Positions 42,101-55,480 of a DNA stretch of 64,000 nt are shown one piece after another. The notes beneath the pieces are model-generated. The model saw only the letters and a list, made by a program, of their open reading frames with translations, had not been told where the DNA came from and searched no databases. Source of the DNA: Paramecium octaurelia (Eukaryota > Ciliophora > Oligohymenophorea > Peniculida > Parameciidae); NCBI GenBank assembly GCA_905182995.1, contig CAJJDP010000047.1:59885-123884 (forward strand). Reading direction: 5' to 3'. Both the position numbers and the translations under genes were made by a program. The first letter of the stretch is position 1, and every line of letters begins with the position of its first letter.

Positions 42101-45100
42101 GTTAATGTCCATTTGATATATTTGATTATTCACCTTAATCAATATTCCATAGTTTAATTTATTTGTCATTACTTGCAGAGGCCAAACATTTTCCATCAGG
42201 CGAAAAAGATAATTAATTAATCTCCCCTGTATGGCCTTCTAATACTGCTATTTTCTTTTAAGCATTCATATTCCACAAAAATATCTTCTAATCTCTACTA
42301 CCAGATGCTAGTAATGACTTTTTCTATGAGTAACTGAGACTTGTAACATCATTATCATGCTCCCCTAGCATTATATCCTCATATTTATTAAGATTAATCA
42401 GATAGATCTTCTTATCACAACCAATACTAATATTATCTACATCAATTAATGCTAAACAATTTATTTTTCCAGAAAAACTTCTCTAAACATTTGATTTTGA
42501 ATTAACTTCTAGATTATATGACTTAATTTATGAAGAATATCCTGAAATAATGCGTGAATTATCAGAAGATATTACAAAAGAATATTTATTTTCACTCTTT
42601 TCATTCGATTAATTTATACTTACTATTTAGGCTTATGACATCCAATTCAAATTCATTAATTTGAGTCTCTTTGATTCCTTAACAGTTATATAATTAAATG
42701 AAGGTGTTACTGATACTTCATCTACATTGGATCCACACTGGAAAGAACAGAGAAGTTTTAGTTATTTATTTTCTTCAATAGAACTTACTATTGCTTATTT
42801 ATCCTCTTTGTAGTAATGTAATAAATCGCCGTTCTTAGAAAATTTGATTGGGTACATTTTATTATCAGTAGAAACTGGAAAATCTTTATTATTTTGAATG
42901 TCCTAAAATTTAAATTTCTAACTTTAATAGTAATTGTATCTATTATCATCATAATTGCAAGCTATTAATTATCCATCATAAGAAATGGCAGATTCTCTAA
43001 ATAATTCATAAAACACTTCAAATGTTTAAGAAATAAGGTCAAAGATACCTGAACCCTTAGTATTTCGAATAAACATTTTATGATTACTATCAAAAGTATT
43101 TACTTGAAGTATTTTGTGCTTTGGAAACATAAACTTATTTTTTTATTGGATTTTAATTTCTCTAATTACAAAGTCAGAATTTGACCTGTAACATATATAA
43201 TCATTGTTGCTTGTCCAAGAAAATTATGATAAAGCTTAATTTTCATAAGATTAAATCTCATATATGTTTTAGGGATCTTAGATATTGAATATTTTAACAA
43301 GATTTTTACATTCTAAAATTAGAACCTAATCGTTTTTACTTAGCTTGAGAGATTAACATTCTTCGCAAATAGTAATATTAAAGATTTCCACTTTTGAATA
43401 AATATTCTACTTAATAATATTTGATTGATTTGAAATTACGCAATGTAAACCATCTTAAAAGAATTGTACACACCAAGGATGATAATCGATACTAGATAAT
43501 AATGTCTACTACTTCCAATCAAAAATTTATAGACCAGAATAATCATTTGTAACAAGCTATCCATTTGTTAAAAATTATGCAAATAGTTTTGAAGTTGGAA
43601 TTATTCCCTTTAACTTGCATTTTGATAAAGGAATTATTTTTATGACATTTTGCATAAGATACATAAGATTTTGGTCATTATCAATTAACTATAATTAACT
43701 GATTTCATTTTGAGTTTGATAAGCATATTTATACGGCTTATAAGCATTAATCATTTCAATTTTATTGTCAAAATATTTCCAAATTCTGATGTAAGTCCCA
43801 CCAGTCACAAATAAATTACCATTTTTTGAAAAACTAAGACTGTTATATGTTTCCTAAGGTAGTTAATAATTAATAATTATCTCTCTTGAAATGTAATTCC
43901 AAAACCTTAATGTTTCATTGCATAAACACAATAAAGATATTCCATCTGGGCAAAATTGAGTTACTAGAGAAGAACAATATTAATATTAATCTTCAATTTT
44001 CAAAACACTTTCTTCATTATTGTTTATGTTCCATAGAATAATTTAATCACTACTTTTTATTTGATTAAAAGCTAAGGTATTATTATCATACGATACTAAA
44101 ATAGTTCCCCTGTATTGCTCATGTTAATCAAGTATTTTAATTCCTGATCCGTTAATTTCATCTAAAATCCTTATTTTTTAATCATTAGTCTAAATAATTA
44201 ATAATGAACCATCAGGCGAATAAATCATTTATTCTATTACAATGCCCTCCTCTATCTCATTGAATTTCTCACACTCATAAGGAGTTTTGCGAATATTCCA
44301 AAAATATAAACTGCCATCTTCAAGTATTGATAGTATAGGCTTGCAGGGGGAAAAAGCCATAGACTAAATACTTATTTATTTTGTAATTTCATTATCCATC
44401 AATTTTTTTTCTTTATAATCATATAAAGAGATTGAATAGGAATAATACCTGCCTTCTTTTTTCACCGCCAATATTTAGTAATTAGTTTGGAATGAAAAAT
44501 ATTGAATATATGATTGGAGAATACAATCTTAATCTTCTGATTCTTAAAAATACTGATACTTATCATCATAAATAATAACTTCATTTTAACATTGTTCAAA
44601 AATTAAATCCTGATAATAAATAGAATTTTATTCTCTTTCACCAAGAATTACTTCTTAGAAAGTATTTAAATCCAAAAATCGTTTATTTTCACCTTTGATT
44701 ATTAATCTCTATTCATTACTATTAATATCAATTTAGGTAATTTCCTCATGAAAATGTACACTATTAATAATTGCTTAAGTATTTAGATCTAAGATTAATA
44801 TTGTTTAAACTTAAACTATCACAGCAAAGTTAGAATTAGGGAACAAGTAAACAGGATAGGAATATTGTATATTAGCCAAATAGGCAGAATGATCATACTA
44901 AAATTCTCCATAAGCTAGATAGTTTTCTGCTCCAATGACTATTTCTGTTTCATTGGGTATGGTTAAATATTAGATTTAATATTCTTAAAACGATAAAACT
45001 GAGCACTTACAATGATCTCTTAAATTCCATAATAATAATAAGTTTGTACATGCAGATACTAATATATTTCCTTCCTTACTAAAAGCTAAGGCCTTAATCT

Positions 45101-48100
45101 TCCCAGTATGACCTATTAAAATCCTATCATTCTTAGTATTTACTTCAACTAGTTTAATGCTAGAATCTTCTAATCCTAAGGCAATCAATTAATCATCTTA
45201 TGTCAGAGTATAAGCTAATATTTGCTGTTCATACTAAAATATAATATCACCTGGTTTTTCTGAGATACCTTCCAAATTGCAAATTATAAACGTTCCTGAA
45301 CAATCAACTGAAACTATTTTTTTTCCATCAAAAGTGAATTTGACTTCTGTGACTGAATAATCATGATAGTCTATTGTATAAATCAACTATTTAATTTTTG
45401 GATTCTAAATGTCCCATAATTTTATAGTTTTATCATCACTAGCTGAAGCTAGAGTTTCACTATCAGGAGAAAAGGCAACTGATAAAATTTTACCTTGATG
45501 ATCATCAAATTATTATATGATGTTATAATCTTCCACATCCCAAAGACTAACCAAATTGTCTTTTCCATTTGATGCAATTAATTTACCATTTGGAGAAAAT
45601 TCAACTAGCCTAACTTTTTCATCTACTTTTAAAAATGGTTTTTCTTTACATATTACATTTGTCCATTCAACATTTGTCAAATTAGCATAATTAAAATTAC
45701 AAGAATTAATATTAGTATTGGCAAATTTAGATTTTGTTAGATCTGCATAACAAAAACTTAAACCTGAAATGTTTGTATCAAGTAACTAAATTTCTGAAAA
45801 ATCTTCGTACCCTAAATAAACATCCAATTAAGATAATAAGAAAATGCTATTTGAAGCAGCATATTTGTATTTCTCATTTTTGGATAATTAAACAATATTA
45901 ATAAGAACTCTTTTTATGTTATCTAGACTACTTAATTTGTCTTTGATAAATGTTAATACTCCTTTAAAATGATCCTTTGAAATGTTTAATTCAGATTTAT
46001 TATATAATGATTCCATTAATCTGGTAACATATTTCTAATCCAAATCATTCACATTCAGAAATTAAGAACCAGATTAAAGCAATAAATCTATTATAAATTT
46101 AGCAACATAAAATTCTTAAATAGATTTGTGAGTAAAGGAATAATTACTTCCTTTAGCATTTAAGAGGATACAACTTCTTATTAATTTATTATAATCAAGT
46201 TCCTATTATGAATCATTAAAATAATCATCAAGCCAAACATCATCATTATATTACTTGGTATATTTATTTGTTAATTTCAATTTTCCTTTTTATTAATATG
46301 TGATTTAAGATAGTTCGTTTTTAGTCATTTCTATTGCTAAATTAGATGAAAATTCTAATATATCTATTTAAAAACTTTCCCAATTTGAAATTTTACCTGT
46401 CTCTCTCAATTTTTGAATTTATTAATCATGATAAAAATGAATGAAGCTCTCATAGAACTCAAATATTGTATATTTTTTCATCTTCAAAGCTTAAACTACA
46501 TATTCTATCTCTGTCGTTCGGATGTAAAATTTTTAATTATCAACAAATAAGTCATAGTTTTCTATTTTAAGAATGCTGGTTATTGAGTAAAATTAAAAAA
46601 ACTTTAAGCTTTCCAATTAATCTAAAAGTTCATCAGTTTTTGTTTTTAATTCTGGTTTATTTAGTTACTCAAAATATTGAATTTTTTGGTTCTTCCCTTC
46701 AAAAATTGGTTAATTATTTTCTTTTTGATCTAAATTATTTTTATAATTCTCTTCTAAACATTTAGATAAACTAGATTTTTATATAATACTGAGAAAACTC
46801 TAAAAAAATCTGTTTTTTAAATCCACCGATCCTTACTATTGTTTTGCCATGTTAGGTAAGACTTAAACAATAATTTCAAACATGAAGGGAGTTGATAATA
46901 AATCAGCAATTCCTACATTTTCGATAGCCTTTTCAAATTTATAAACACTCCATAAAGATGACAAATCTTTCCTCAGCCCTATAATCTATTCCTCCTTTAA
47001 ATAATTAAATGGAGAATGCTCTAAAATTTTCTTGATTAATTCTTCACTCTAGGAATTTTCAAAAATATATTCTGATTATTCTTTATATGAATTTAAAATG
47101 CTTTGTTAAACTTCTAGAATAACATAATACCATATTTTAAAAAATTCATCTAAATTAAAATTTTATTATGAAATCTATTTCAAGAAATCATATACTGCTC
47201 TTATTTTTCTCTTTACACTAAGTTCAGCATATTGAATTAAATAATTACATTTTTAAGCTTTATCAAAATCCTAGATCTAAACTTCTTTTAAACTCCTTAT
47301 GCTATTTCCATAAAACCAAGTTTAATAACCCAATGTGTTTAATATTTCTTTTCTGGTTGTGATGATTATCTTGACTTATTTTTATTTTTCATCAATATTC
47401 AAATCATTAATTAACTTATTCGTTATAATTAGATTTTATTAGATACAATCTTATTTCATTTCATCGTAACTATCAAGTATTAAAATGATATATTCTTTTT
47501 TATTTTAGATAGCATCTTTAAATTCTCTAAGCTAATATTTATCAAATTAATAGTTATCAGATTCTAAAGCTTATTCAAATAAATTATATTTAGGATTTTT
47601 TAAAGTTGGGAGTGATACAAAGATAGGAATCCATTTAGAATTAATTTCTTTCTATTTCCATAGAAATTCTTCTATTTTTTTAGCTGCTTTACTTTTACCA
47701 GAACCAGCATTTCCTGAAAGTAACATGACATCATTTTATTTAGACTCATCCCAAATAAATTCATTAACTTCTCCAGTAAAATCATTCCATTATTCACACA
47801 TTAAATTGGTTATTGCTACTTCATCTTTGGATTTAATACTTGCTCCAGTAACAGGATCATATTCAATAGTTTTTAATTAAACATATACTGAATCTACTTC
47901 TGCTAACTTAGATTATAATAATATCTTTTATTTTCTTATTTCTAATAATTCATCATATCGTTTTCCTCTTAATTTACGAACATCCTCACCGACTTAGTTT
48001 AAACTCTCTTATAAATTATCAATCTAACTTTTTATTTACTTCACATCTTTTGATATATCCTTCAAAAATATTAAACTTATATCCATTTTTTCTGACATCT

Positions 48101-51100
48101 CAGTAATATTATCATTATATTATTCAAGTTCTTCATAAGCTAGCTTGAGTTATTATTTAAGATGCTCTTTTATTTGAGAATTCCCTTCAAGTCTTAATTC
48201 TTATGAAATGCTTTCTATGCTATTGATTCTTAATTTCATTTCTTATTTTATTTATTCTGATGTTGACTTGATATCTTTAGAAAAAAAAAGTTTTTACATT
48301 TCAATTAGTTCTTTATTTTTCAAAAGATTTCTGACTCTTTAATCTTTTTCAAAAATCCAAAGGTATTGAATCAGCTTTGACGAAAACCCTACTATTTTGT
48401 CTTCTTTAATTCCTTATTATAGCTTTATTAAATTATAAACTAAGCATTCTCTAATTTTATAATCATTGTTAAAATCAAATACATCAAATATTGACTTTTT
48501 TATTGTCACTTGTTCACATAGATTATTTATTATATTTAAGTATAAAGGATCTAAATTCTGAGATATTTCATCTGTACTTTATTATTTTAATTAAAAGAAA
48601 GCTAAAGTTTCTTATAAAGTTGATTCAACTTACTCAATATATTAATCATTCCCTTGTTCAATTTACTAATTTTATTAATCAATCTCTTAATTACTTTAAA
48701 TGATACATTCGCAACTCTCTAATTAACCATTTCCCTTTAAACTTTCAATAAAAGAAGCAATTGATTTGTTAATGTTAAATTTAGCTTCTATTTATTACAA
48801 TTATGTATTGAAGTTATTGATATGAGNNNNNNNNNNNNNNNNNNNNNNNNNNNNNNNNNNNNNNNNNNNNNNNNNNNNNNNNNNNNNNNNNNNNNNNNNN
48901 NNNNNNNNNNNNNNNNNNNNNNNNNNNNNNNNNNNNNNNNNNNNNNNNNNNNNNNNNNNNNNNNNNNNNNNNNNNNNNNNNNNNNNNNNNNNNNNNNNNN
49001 NNNNNNNNNNNNNNNNNNNNNNNNNNNNNNNNNNNNNNNNNNNNNNNNNNNNNNNNNNNNNNNNNNNNNNNNNNNNNNNNNNNNNNNNNNNNNNNNNNNN
49101 NNNNNNNNNNNNNNNNNNNNNNNNNNNNNNNNNNNNNNNNNNNNNNNNNNNNNNNNNNNNNNNNNNNNNNNNNNNNNNNNNNNNNNNNNNNNNNNNNNNN
49201 NNNNNNNNNNNNNNNNNNNNNNNNNNNNNNNNNNNNNNNNNNNNNNNNNNNNNNNNNNNNNNNNNNNNNNNNNNNNNNNNNNNNNNNNNNNNNNNNNNNN
49301 NNNNNNNNNNNNNNNNNNNNNNNNNNNNNNNNNNNNNNNNNNNNNNNNNNNNNNNNNNNNNNNNNNNNNNNNNNNNNNNNNNNNNNNNNNNNNNNNNNNN
49401 NNNNNNNNNNNNNNNNNNNNNNNNNNNNNNNNNNNNNNNNNNNNNNNNNNNNNNNNNNNNNNNNNNNNNNNNNNNNNNNNNNNNNNNNNNNNNNNNNNNN
49501 NNNNNNNNNNNNNNNNNNNNNNNNNNNNNNNNNNNNNNNNNNNNNNNNNNNNNNNNNNNNNNNNNNNNNNNNNNNNNNNNNNNNNNNNNNNNNNNNNNNN
49601 NNNNNNNNNNNNNNNNNNNNNNNNNNNNNNNNNNNNNNNNNNNNNNNNNNNNNNNNNNNNNNNNNNNNNNNNNNNNNNNNNNNNNNNNNNNNNNNNNNNN
49701 NNNNNNNNNNNNNNNNNNNNNNNNNNNNNNNNNNNNNNNNNNNNNNNNNNNNNNNNNNNNNNNNNNNNNNNNNNNNNNNNNNNNNNNNNNNNNNNNNNNN
49801 NNNNNNNNNNTTTAAACTCTCTTATAAATTATCAATCTAACTTTTTATTTACTTCACATCTTTTGATATATCCTTCAAAAATATTAAACTTATATCCATT
49901 TTTTCTGACATCTCAGTAATATTATCATTATATTATTCAAGTTCTTCATAAGCTAGCTTGAGTTATTATTTAAGATGCTCTTTTATTTGAGAATTCCCTT
50001 CAAGTCTTAATTCTTATGAAATGCTTTCTATGCTATTGATTCTTAATTTCATTTCTTATTTTATTTATTCTGATGTTGACTTGATATCTTTAGAAAAAAA
50101 AAGTTTTTACATTTCAATTAGTTCTTTATTTTTCAAAAGATTTCTGACTCTTTAATCTTTTTCAAAAATCCAAAGGTATTGAATCAGCTTTGACGAAAAC
50201 CCTACTATTTTGTCTTCTTTAATTCCTTATTATAGCTTTATTAAATTATAAACTAAGCATTCTCTAATTTTATAATCATTGTTAAAATCAAATACATCAA
50301 ATATTGACTTTTTTATTGTCACTTGTTCACATAGATTATTTATTATATTTAAGTATAAAGGATCTAAATTCTGAGATATTTCATCTGTACTTTATTATTT
50401 TAATTAAAAGAAAGCTAAAGTTTCTTATAAAGTTGATTCAACTTACTCAATATATTAATCATTCCCTTGTTCAATTTACTAATTTTATTAATCAATCTCT
50501 TAATTACTTTAAATGATACATTCGCAACTCTCTAATTAACCATTTCCCTTTAAACTTTCAATAAAAGAAGCAATTGATTTGTTAATGTTAAATTTAGCTT
50601 CTATTTATTACAATTATGTATTGAAGTTATTGATATGAGATTCAATTTCTTCATTACCAGGTTCTTAAAGTTAATTTATAATTAAAATTACTAATTGTTC
50701 TAACAATTTCAGTACTTTATTAGTATCCTTTATCATTTTCAAATCTTTATCAACACAAAAATGACAGAAATCTAAATGTTTATTCTTTCTGATCAAATGT
50801 TAGAAATTCAATTTTTTTTCATCTTCTAAACTATTATTAAATTCTCCTTAATTATTTTAAATTTCTCTAATAATATTATCATATTTTTTCATTAAACTGT
50901 TTAAAGCCTCAAAGTCATAATATTCATTCTAATTTTATAAAGCGATAAATTGAGCTTCTTGCAAGAATTTAATAGCCTACGATTTAATTGATTTTGTTTA
51001 TTAGCTTATAATATTTTCATATCCATTTTGGATCATCTGTTAATCTGTTTTTATTTATTAAAGGAGTTATTTTTTTTTTTCTTTAATACCCTTAATACTA

Positions 51101-53460
51101 TCTTTTGATTTCAAAATTAATTCTAATTTTTCCTTTTATTATGCTAACTACTTGATTAACATTAATTTAAAGTCTTAATATATCTTTTATTGCTCTTGAA
51201 TAGCTAAACTTTTTTCCTAATCTAAGTTTTAGTCAAATGTGTTAATTTTGTATTAGTGGATTTAGCAAAATTGTTTCATAACTTTTAACATTTAAAGGCT
51301 AAAAATACAATTCCTATAGATATTTTCAATATCCTCTTTAGTTGTAACTTTATTTTGACCCAATCTAAATCTATCTGAAAAACTAGTAACTAATTATTGT
51401 CTTATTACTTTGATCCATTAACCTGAGCATATAGTATTTGACATAGCTTATATTTGTAAAGGAGCAATTTTGATATTGTAATCTTGTGTTTTAATACTTG
51501 ATGCTGAGAAACAAAAAGTTTGTTAAAATTCCTTTATCTTTATTATACACAATTACAATATTAATGATCTTTCGTTATTTTATTTAGAACTCAAGGGATT
51601 TTGAATCTTAAATTTACAATTCACTTCTTCTACAATTTACTATTTTGTTATTGGATATAAACTAATTTCAGATAGAAAGCTCAAATACTCAATTACTTTT
51701 AGAAAATTTGAAATAAAATCTTCCTAGAAGGCTTAAAATTTGACCTTAATAAATTCTTCAATAATGTAAAACATCTTCTTTAATTTTTCTTAATCTTTAA
51801 TCTCAAATTTTTCAAAATAAGGAAAAAGCAACTTTAATTTTTCAAACTCAATAATCGATCTTTCCATGATAAAAAGTAGATAATATAAGGCCTATTTATA
51901 TCCTTCTAAAAACTATTTTCTAAAAACATTATAATCATCTTAGAGTAATTTGATTTAAAGATATGTTTTATCCTATTAGTTAAAATAATGTGTATATAAT
52001 TCTTAAAATTATTAGTCAAGAAAAACTAATTCATCTAATTAAGAATTAAATCTTTCAATTTACAACTCTATAAATGATAAATCATTATTTTGTAAAACTA
52101 TTTCATAATCCTTTATAGTAGTTTCTTGCTTTTTTTTAAAGGTAAAATCTTTATAAAAATTCCAAAGATTAATTTATTGAGAAAATTAACCTTTCAAAAG
52201 AGAATCTGAAATTAATTTAAACTTAGGAATACTCTATAATTCGTTTAAATTTAGTATTTCTTTGTTAAAATATTTTACTTGATTTTGAAATATCACTACA
52301 GACCCTTAATTTCTATTATATGGAAGACTAAGAATTGAGTTACTTTCAATTAAATTGTTCCACATTGATTATTATTCTATTGGAGAACCTTTAATTATTT
52401 CAAATTTATCAATTATGGGTCTATATGCTAAAATATCCATTATCATTGATATCCAACTATAATGAATGATCCAATTATCTGAATTTAGAATATATTATTA
52501 AAATGCATCTTTTAGTTATTTCAACTGATTATAGACTGAATACTAAGATTTTAATTGTCTTACAATAGACCATTTAAGAGTTTGGAATAAATAATAAGTA
52601 GCATACACCTCTTAAGGATATAATACTTTGTCTTTGTATTGTAAAAATAAAAATTTAGCTCCTTCAATAAGACTTGGGATTAAATCTTCAGTAGGTGACA
52701 TTGCCAAAGCTGATTGAGCTACATTTTTAACAATATTTATTAATAAATTTTTTCCTTCTTCTGAATTTGTTTGGCAATTCATTAACATTATTTTAATTAG
52801 AGTTATTTCATATTCTATTCCTGTATTCCATACATTTGCTTATTCAACACCCAATTATACCTTAAATTCCTCGACATCTTATAAAAATTCTTATTGCATA
52901 GTTAATTCCATTTGTCTATCCTCATTTTGTACTTAAAATGAATATATAATCCTTAAAAAGTCATTACAGATTTAAAGAACTTAATGGCATAAAAACCACG
53001 AAGATCTTAAATAAACAGGAAGAATTTTTAGCAAGTCCCTAAAACAATTCAATGATTTTGTATATATTGATTAAGTTAAATTTTGGTTAACACAACAAGT
53101 ATTCAAATGCTCTCTATTATACATAAACCATTAAAATGCAATTATTACTTCATTTCTTTATTAAGGATCAATCAAAAGTGAAGCTTTAGTATTGATAATG
53201 TTAACATAATTTTCTAGTTTAATCAATAAATCCTTGGGTACACCAATAATTTAATTTTCTTCCGCTTTTTACGTTGGTTTAGCTTACCCACAGCCTCCTC
53301 CTCTCAATTGAATTTCAAATTATTATATTGTTACATCATCTTGAGATTCAATTAATTAATAAAACTAGGACTTTCGCGTAGGATTTAACACATTAGAAAC
53401 AAGGCAGTTATTTTAGCTTGCCTTATCAATTGACGAGTTTGAATCAAATTAAATATTCAT
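39195..53460 (-). CDS. Giant NACHT-pentapeptide-WD40 STAND protein, beta type (gene A), gap inside
   Basis: Starts at 53460, with a leader and LRGGGCGQ motif close to beta. It stops at 39195-39197 in the same GARE-stop context. As printed the length is not a multiple of three; removing the 984 Ns and one 829-bp flanking copy leaves 4150 codons plus stop, exactly in frame. With that correction Walker A GNAGSGKS falls at residues 1312-1319, matching alpha and beta. Domain order matches beta: helical N-terminus, NACHT, FTHKSIQEF motif, pentapeptide strip, WD40 repeats with a good cluster at about residues 3050-3250 ([20 protein letters not shown]). Landmark frames at 40280, 42086, 45188 and 47717 agree. 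An in-frame open extension upstream of 53460 exists, but beta homology stops at this ATG. Function as for beta: candidate sensor ATPase, ligand unknown. Confidence 0.9.
47998..48826. repeat. Left copy of an 829-bp duplicate bordering the N gap
   Basis: Identical to 49811-50639 at every place compared, including a run of nine A residues. It lies inside gene A, just upstream of the NACHT domain in the protein. Interpreted as a contig overlap, not a real duplication. Confidence 0.88.
48827..49810. other. Assembly gap, 984 N
   Basis: Run of unknown bases. The codon arithmetic of gene A requires this gap plus one flank copy (1813 bases in all) to be absent from the true sequence. Any open frame called across it is an artefact. 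Confidence 0.95.
49811..50639. repeat. Right copy of the 829-bp duplicate bordering the N gap
   Basis: Same sequence as 47998-48826, at a fixed offset of 1813 bases. The gene A frame runs cleanly into it from the start codon at 53460. Confidence 0.88.
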
Positions 53461-53759
53461 GATACTTTTGAAACTTTTATTCTCAAACAATAGTATCATA
53501 TTTATTGATATTTTAATTAAAGAATCAAATGTATGAAAATACGAAGACATTATAATTAAATTTATTTTCCAAGATATATGTATTATAATTTTGATTTTCA
53601 AAATATTGTTTATCCTTACGAACTTCTTACTCACTTCAAGATGTTTAATTAATTTAGAAGATAATTATTTTTAAATTAATATCTATTTTTTAAAATTAAT
53701 ATATATATATTTATAACAAAATAATGTTAATATGTTTATAAAGACGAAATACAAAATTA
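53461..53759. other. Upstream region of gene A
   Basis: About 300 bp of very AT-rich sequence that must contain the gene A promoter. An open stretch in phase with gene A extends to about 53634 on the reverse strand, but its composition is AT-driven (Ile/Lys/Asn-rich) and the equivalent region before beta shows no similar extension. Confidence 0.45.
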
Positions 53760-54479
53760 ATCTTCTTCTTAAATAAAATTCAATAATAGATTTATTTTCT
53801 GATTTTATGCTTGGTTTTGATAAAAAGGACTATTGAGCAGTTAATAATGTATACTTGGCCAACGATTTATAACAAAATATTTAAAATTTTGTGATCTCCC
53901 CATTTGATTTCGCCATTCAAAATACTACTTTTTAACAAAAATGTTTAATTAGCATCAATCGAATATAAATTAACAGAGCCATCCGAAGACATATATTAAT
54001 TCGGTCTGGAAAAAACTTAAGAACTACTGTTCCACTTTCTATAAAGCAATTGAATATATGAAATATACTTAATTTTAACCTCCTGTAAACAGAAAAGCGC
54101 TTTTTGGTGATAAAACAATGGAGTTAATATCATTTTTCAGCTCTTTTGATACTCAAAAAATTTGAATAGGATCTATTTAGTTTTAAAAAGCAAAGATGTT
54201 AAAGTCGGTTGAACACATCAAGGCCAAAAATTTATGATTTTAAGAAAATTCAGATTGGCAGGCTTAATTGTTCGTATTAGCATTAACTAAGATTTCCGTT
54301 GATAAAAATAAACGATTTCTCCAGAAAAATCTTCTAAGTTATGAACCATTTAAAGATTTTATAAATCCAAAATTTACAAAGAAGTATGTACAATTTTTAT
54401 TTTCTATACCTTATAACTCAGATTTTATGAATAGTTGGATACAGCTTTAAGACTTAAACTTAATTACTAAGCCTTATTG
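53760..54479 (-). pseudogene. Relic of the 3' end of an alpha-type gene
   Basis: The reverse complement follows alpha from about 14360 to about 15610: it shares the stretch around alpha 15480-15600 (ending near the stop) and around 14360-14420. Internal deletions shorten about 1250 bp to about 720 bp and break the frame. It sits between beta-type genes B and A on their strand, mirroring the alpha-beta alternation on the left side. Confidence 0.75.
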
Positions 54480-54790
54480 TTATCTAAAAATCTGCTCTTC
54501 ATGCTCCAAATATATTCTCTTTGATTTTGCAATACTTAATACTATCTTTATTTAAAATTTAGACGAATTATATCTTTTTTCTCAAAGAAAAATAGCTTTA
54601 TTATGAAAATAAGCATTTTAGAGAAAACTACTTAATCTTTGATGATTGCCGGCTTATTTTAATCAATAAATTATTCGTATAAACAATCCCTTAAATAAAT
54701 ATTGATTATGGTTATAAAGCAATAAACTACCATATTTTTTCAAGGTGTCTTCATTGAATAGATAAATATTTTAATTTCCTTAATAAAGAA
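54480..54790 (-). repeat. Inverted copy of the alpha 5' flank
   Basis: The reverse complement resembles about 2300-2660, upstream of alpha (shared blocks include AATCAATATTTATTTAAG). Next to the alpha 3'-end relic it marks a collapsed alpha unit from which nearly all coding sequence is gone. Confidence 0.6.
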
Positions 54791-54829
54791 GAATAATATG
54801 TTATTTGGTAATGCCTCGATTGTTACACC

Positions 54830-54960
54830 ATTAATCAATACAAGCTAATGCTTTATCAGCAAGGAGAGGATAGAATGTTTGTTCAAAGAGAGGTAGTAGA
54901 AATGTTTGAATCTAAAATTTCCAAATCTACCTTGGAATGTTAAATTTAATCAGGTAATAA
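54830..54960 (+). other. Short coding-like fragment of unknown origin
   Basis: An open stretch of about 45 codons (including MLYQQGEDRMFVQREVVEMF) has codon composition more like a gene than its surroundings, but no start, stop context or homologue elsewhere in the window. Possibly a fragment of another gene carried in by rearrangement. Confidence 0.3.
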
Positions 54961-54970
54961 ATCTGCTTAG

Positions 54971-55210
54971 AGGATTTAGGAATAAAAATACTATAGGATA
55001 GAAATTCATATAATTAGAATAATTAGAAACTAATAGAGGAGTTACCTCTTATTAAGAAAAACAATTATTTTATGTTGTTAAGGTAAATTGAAAACTTTCG
55101 ATGCATTTTGGTTTAGACTTAATCCTGTAAGACATTAAGAATGAATCTTCGCAATCTTTGCTATCAGAATTTAAAATTATAAAATGAGTATAAATCTTAA
55201 TTTGATTGCA
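54971..55210 (+). pseudogene. Fragment of the unrecognised helical gene's 3' end
   Basis: Matches about 38794-39040, the last exon of the 36667-39032 gene, with small indels that break the frame (for example around GAGTTACC and GAAAAC). It lies convergent to gene B exactly as the intact gene lies convergent to gene A, so it is the copied 3' neighbour of a beta-type unit. Confidence 0.75.
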
Positions 55211-55480
55211 TAGAATGTAAACAATGGTTTATTGTCATATCTAATTAATGGTTAAAAATTAGCAATCATTCTATCAAATATTTCCGCAAAAATCGAATTC
55301 GATAGAAGTTTTGTTGGAAGTATCCATTATTCTATAATTTAGATTAAATCTGATAAAAGTTGTTAGACTGAAATTGATTAATTTTTATTTGAATTATTAT
55401 ATGGGCTATTATCTGTAGTATTATGATGTATATTTATATAAATTACATATTATTTTATATATTTTTAATAATAATTTTAA
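55211..55480. other. 3' flank of gene B
   Basis: AT-rich, partly homologous to the 3' flanks of beta (28359-28480) and gene A (39033-39194). Contains no gene. Confidence 0.55.

Noticed and set aside
48822-49919. Open frame of 365 codons across the gap
   Set aside because: Nearly all of it is N; the few real codons are on the wrong strand relative to gene A.
53461-53634. N-terminal extension of gene A
   Set aside because: Open in phase, but AT-driven in composition; similarity to beta begins at the ATG at 53460.
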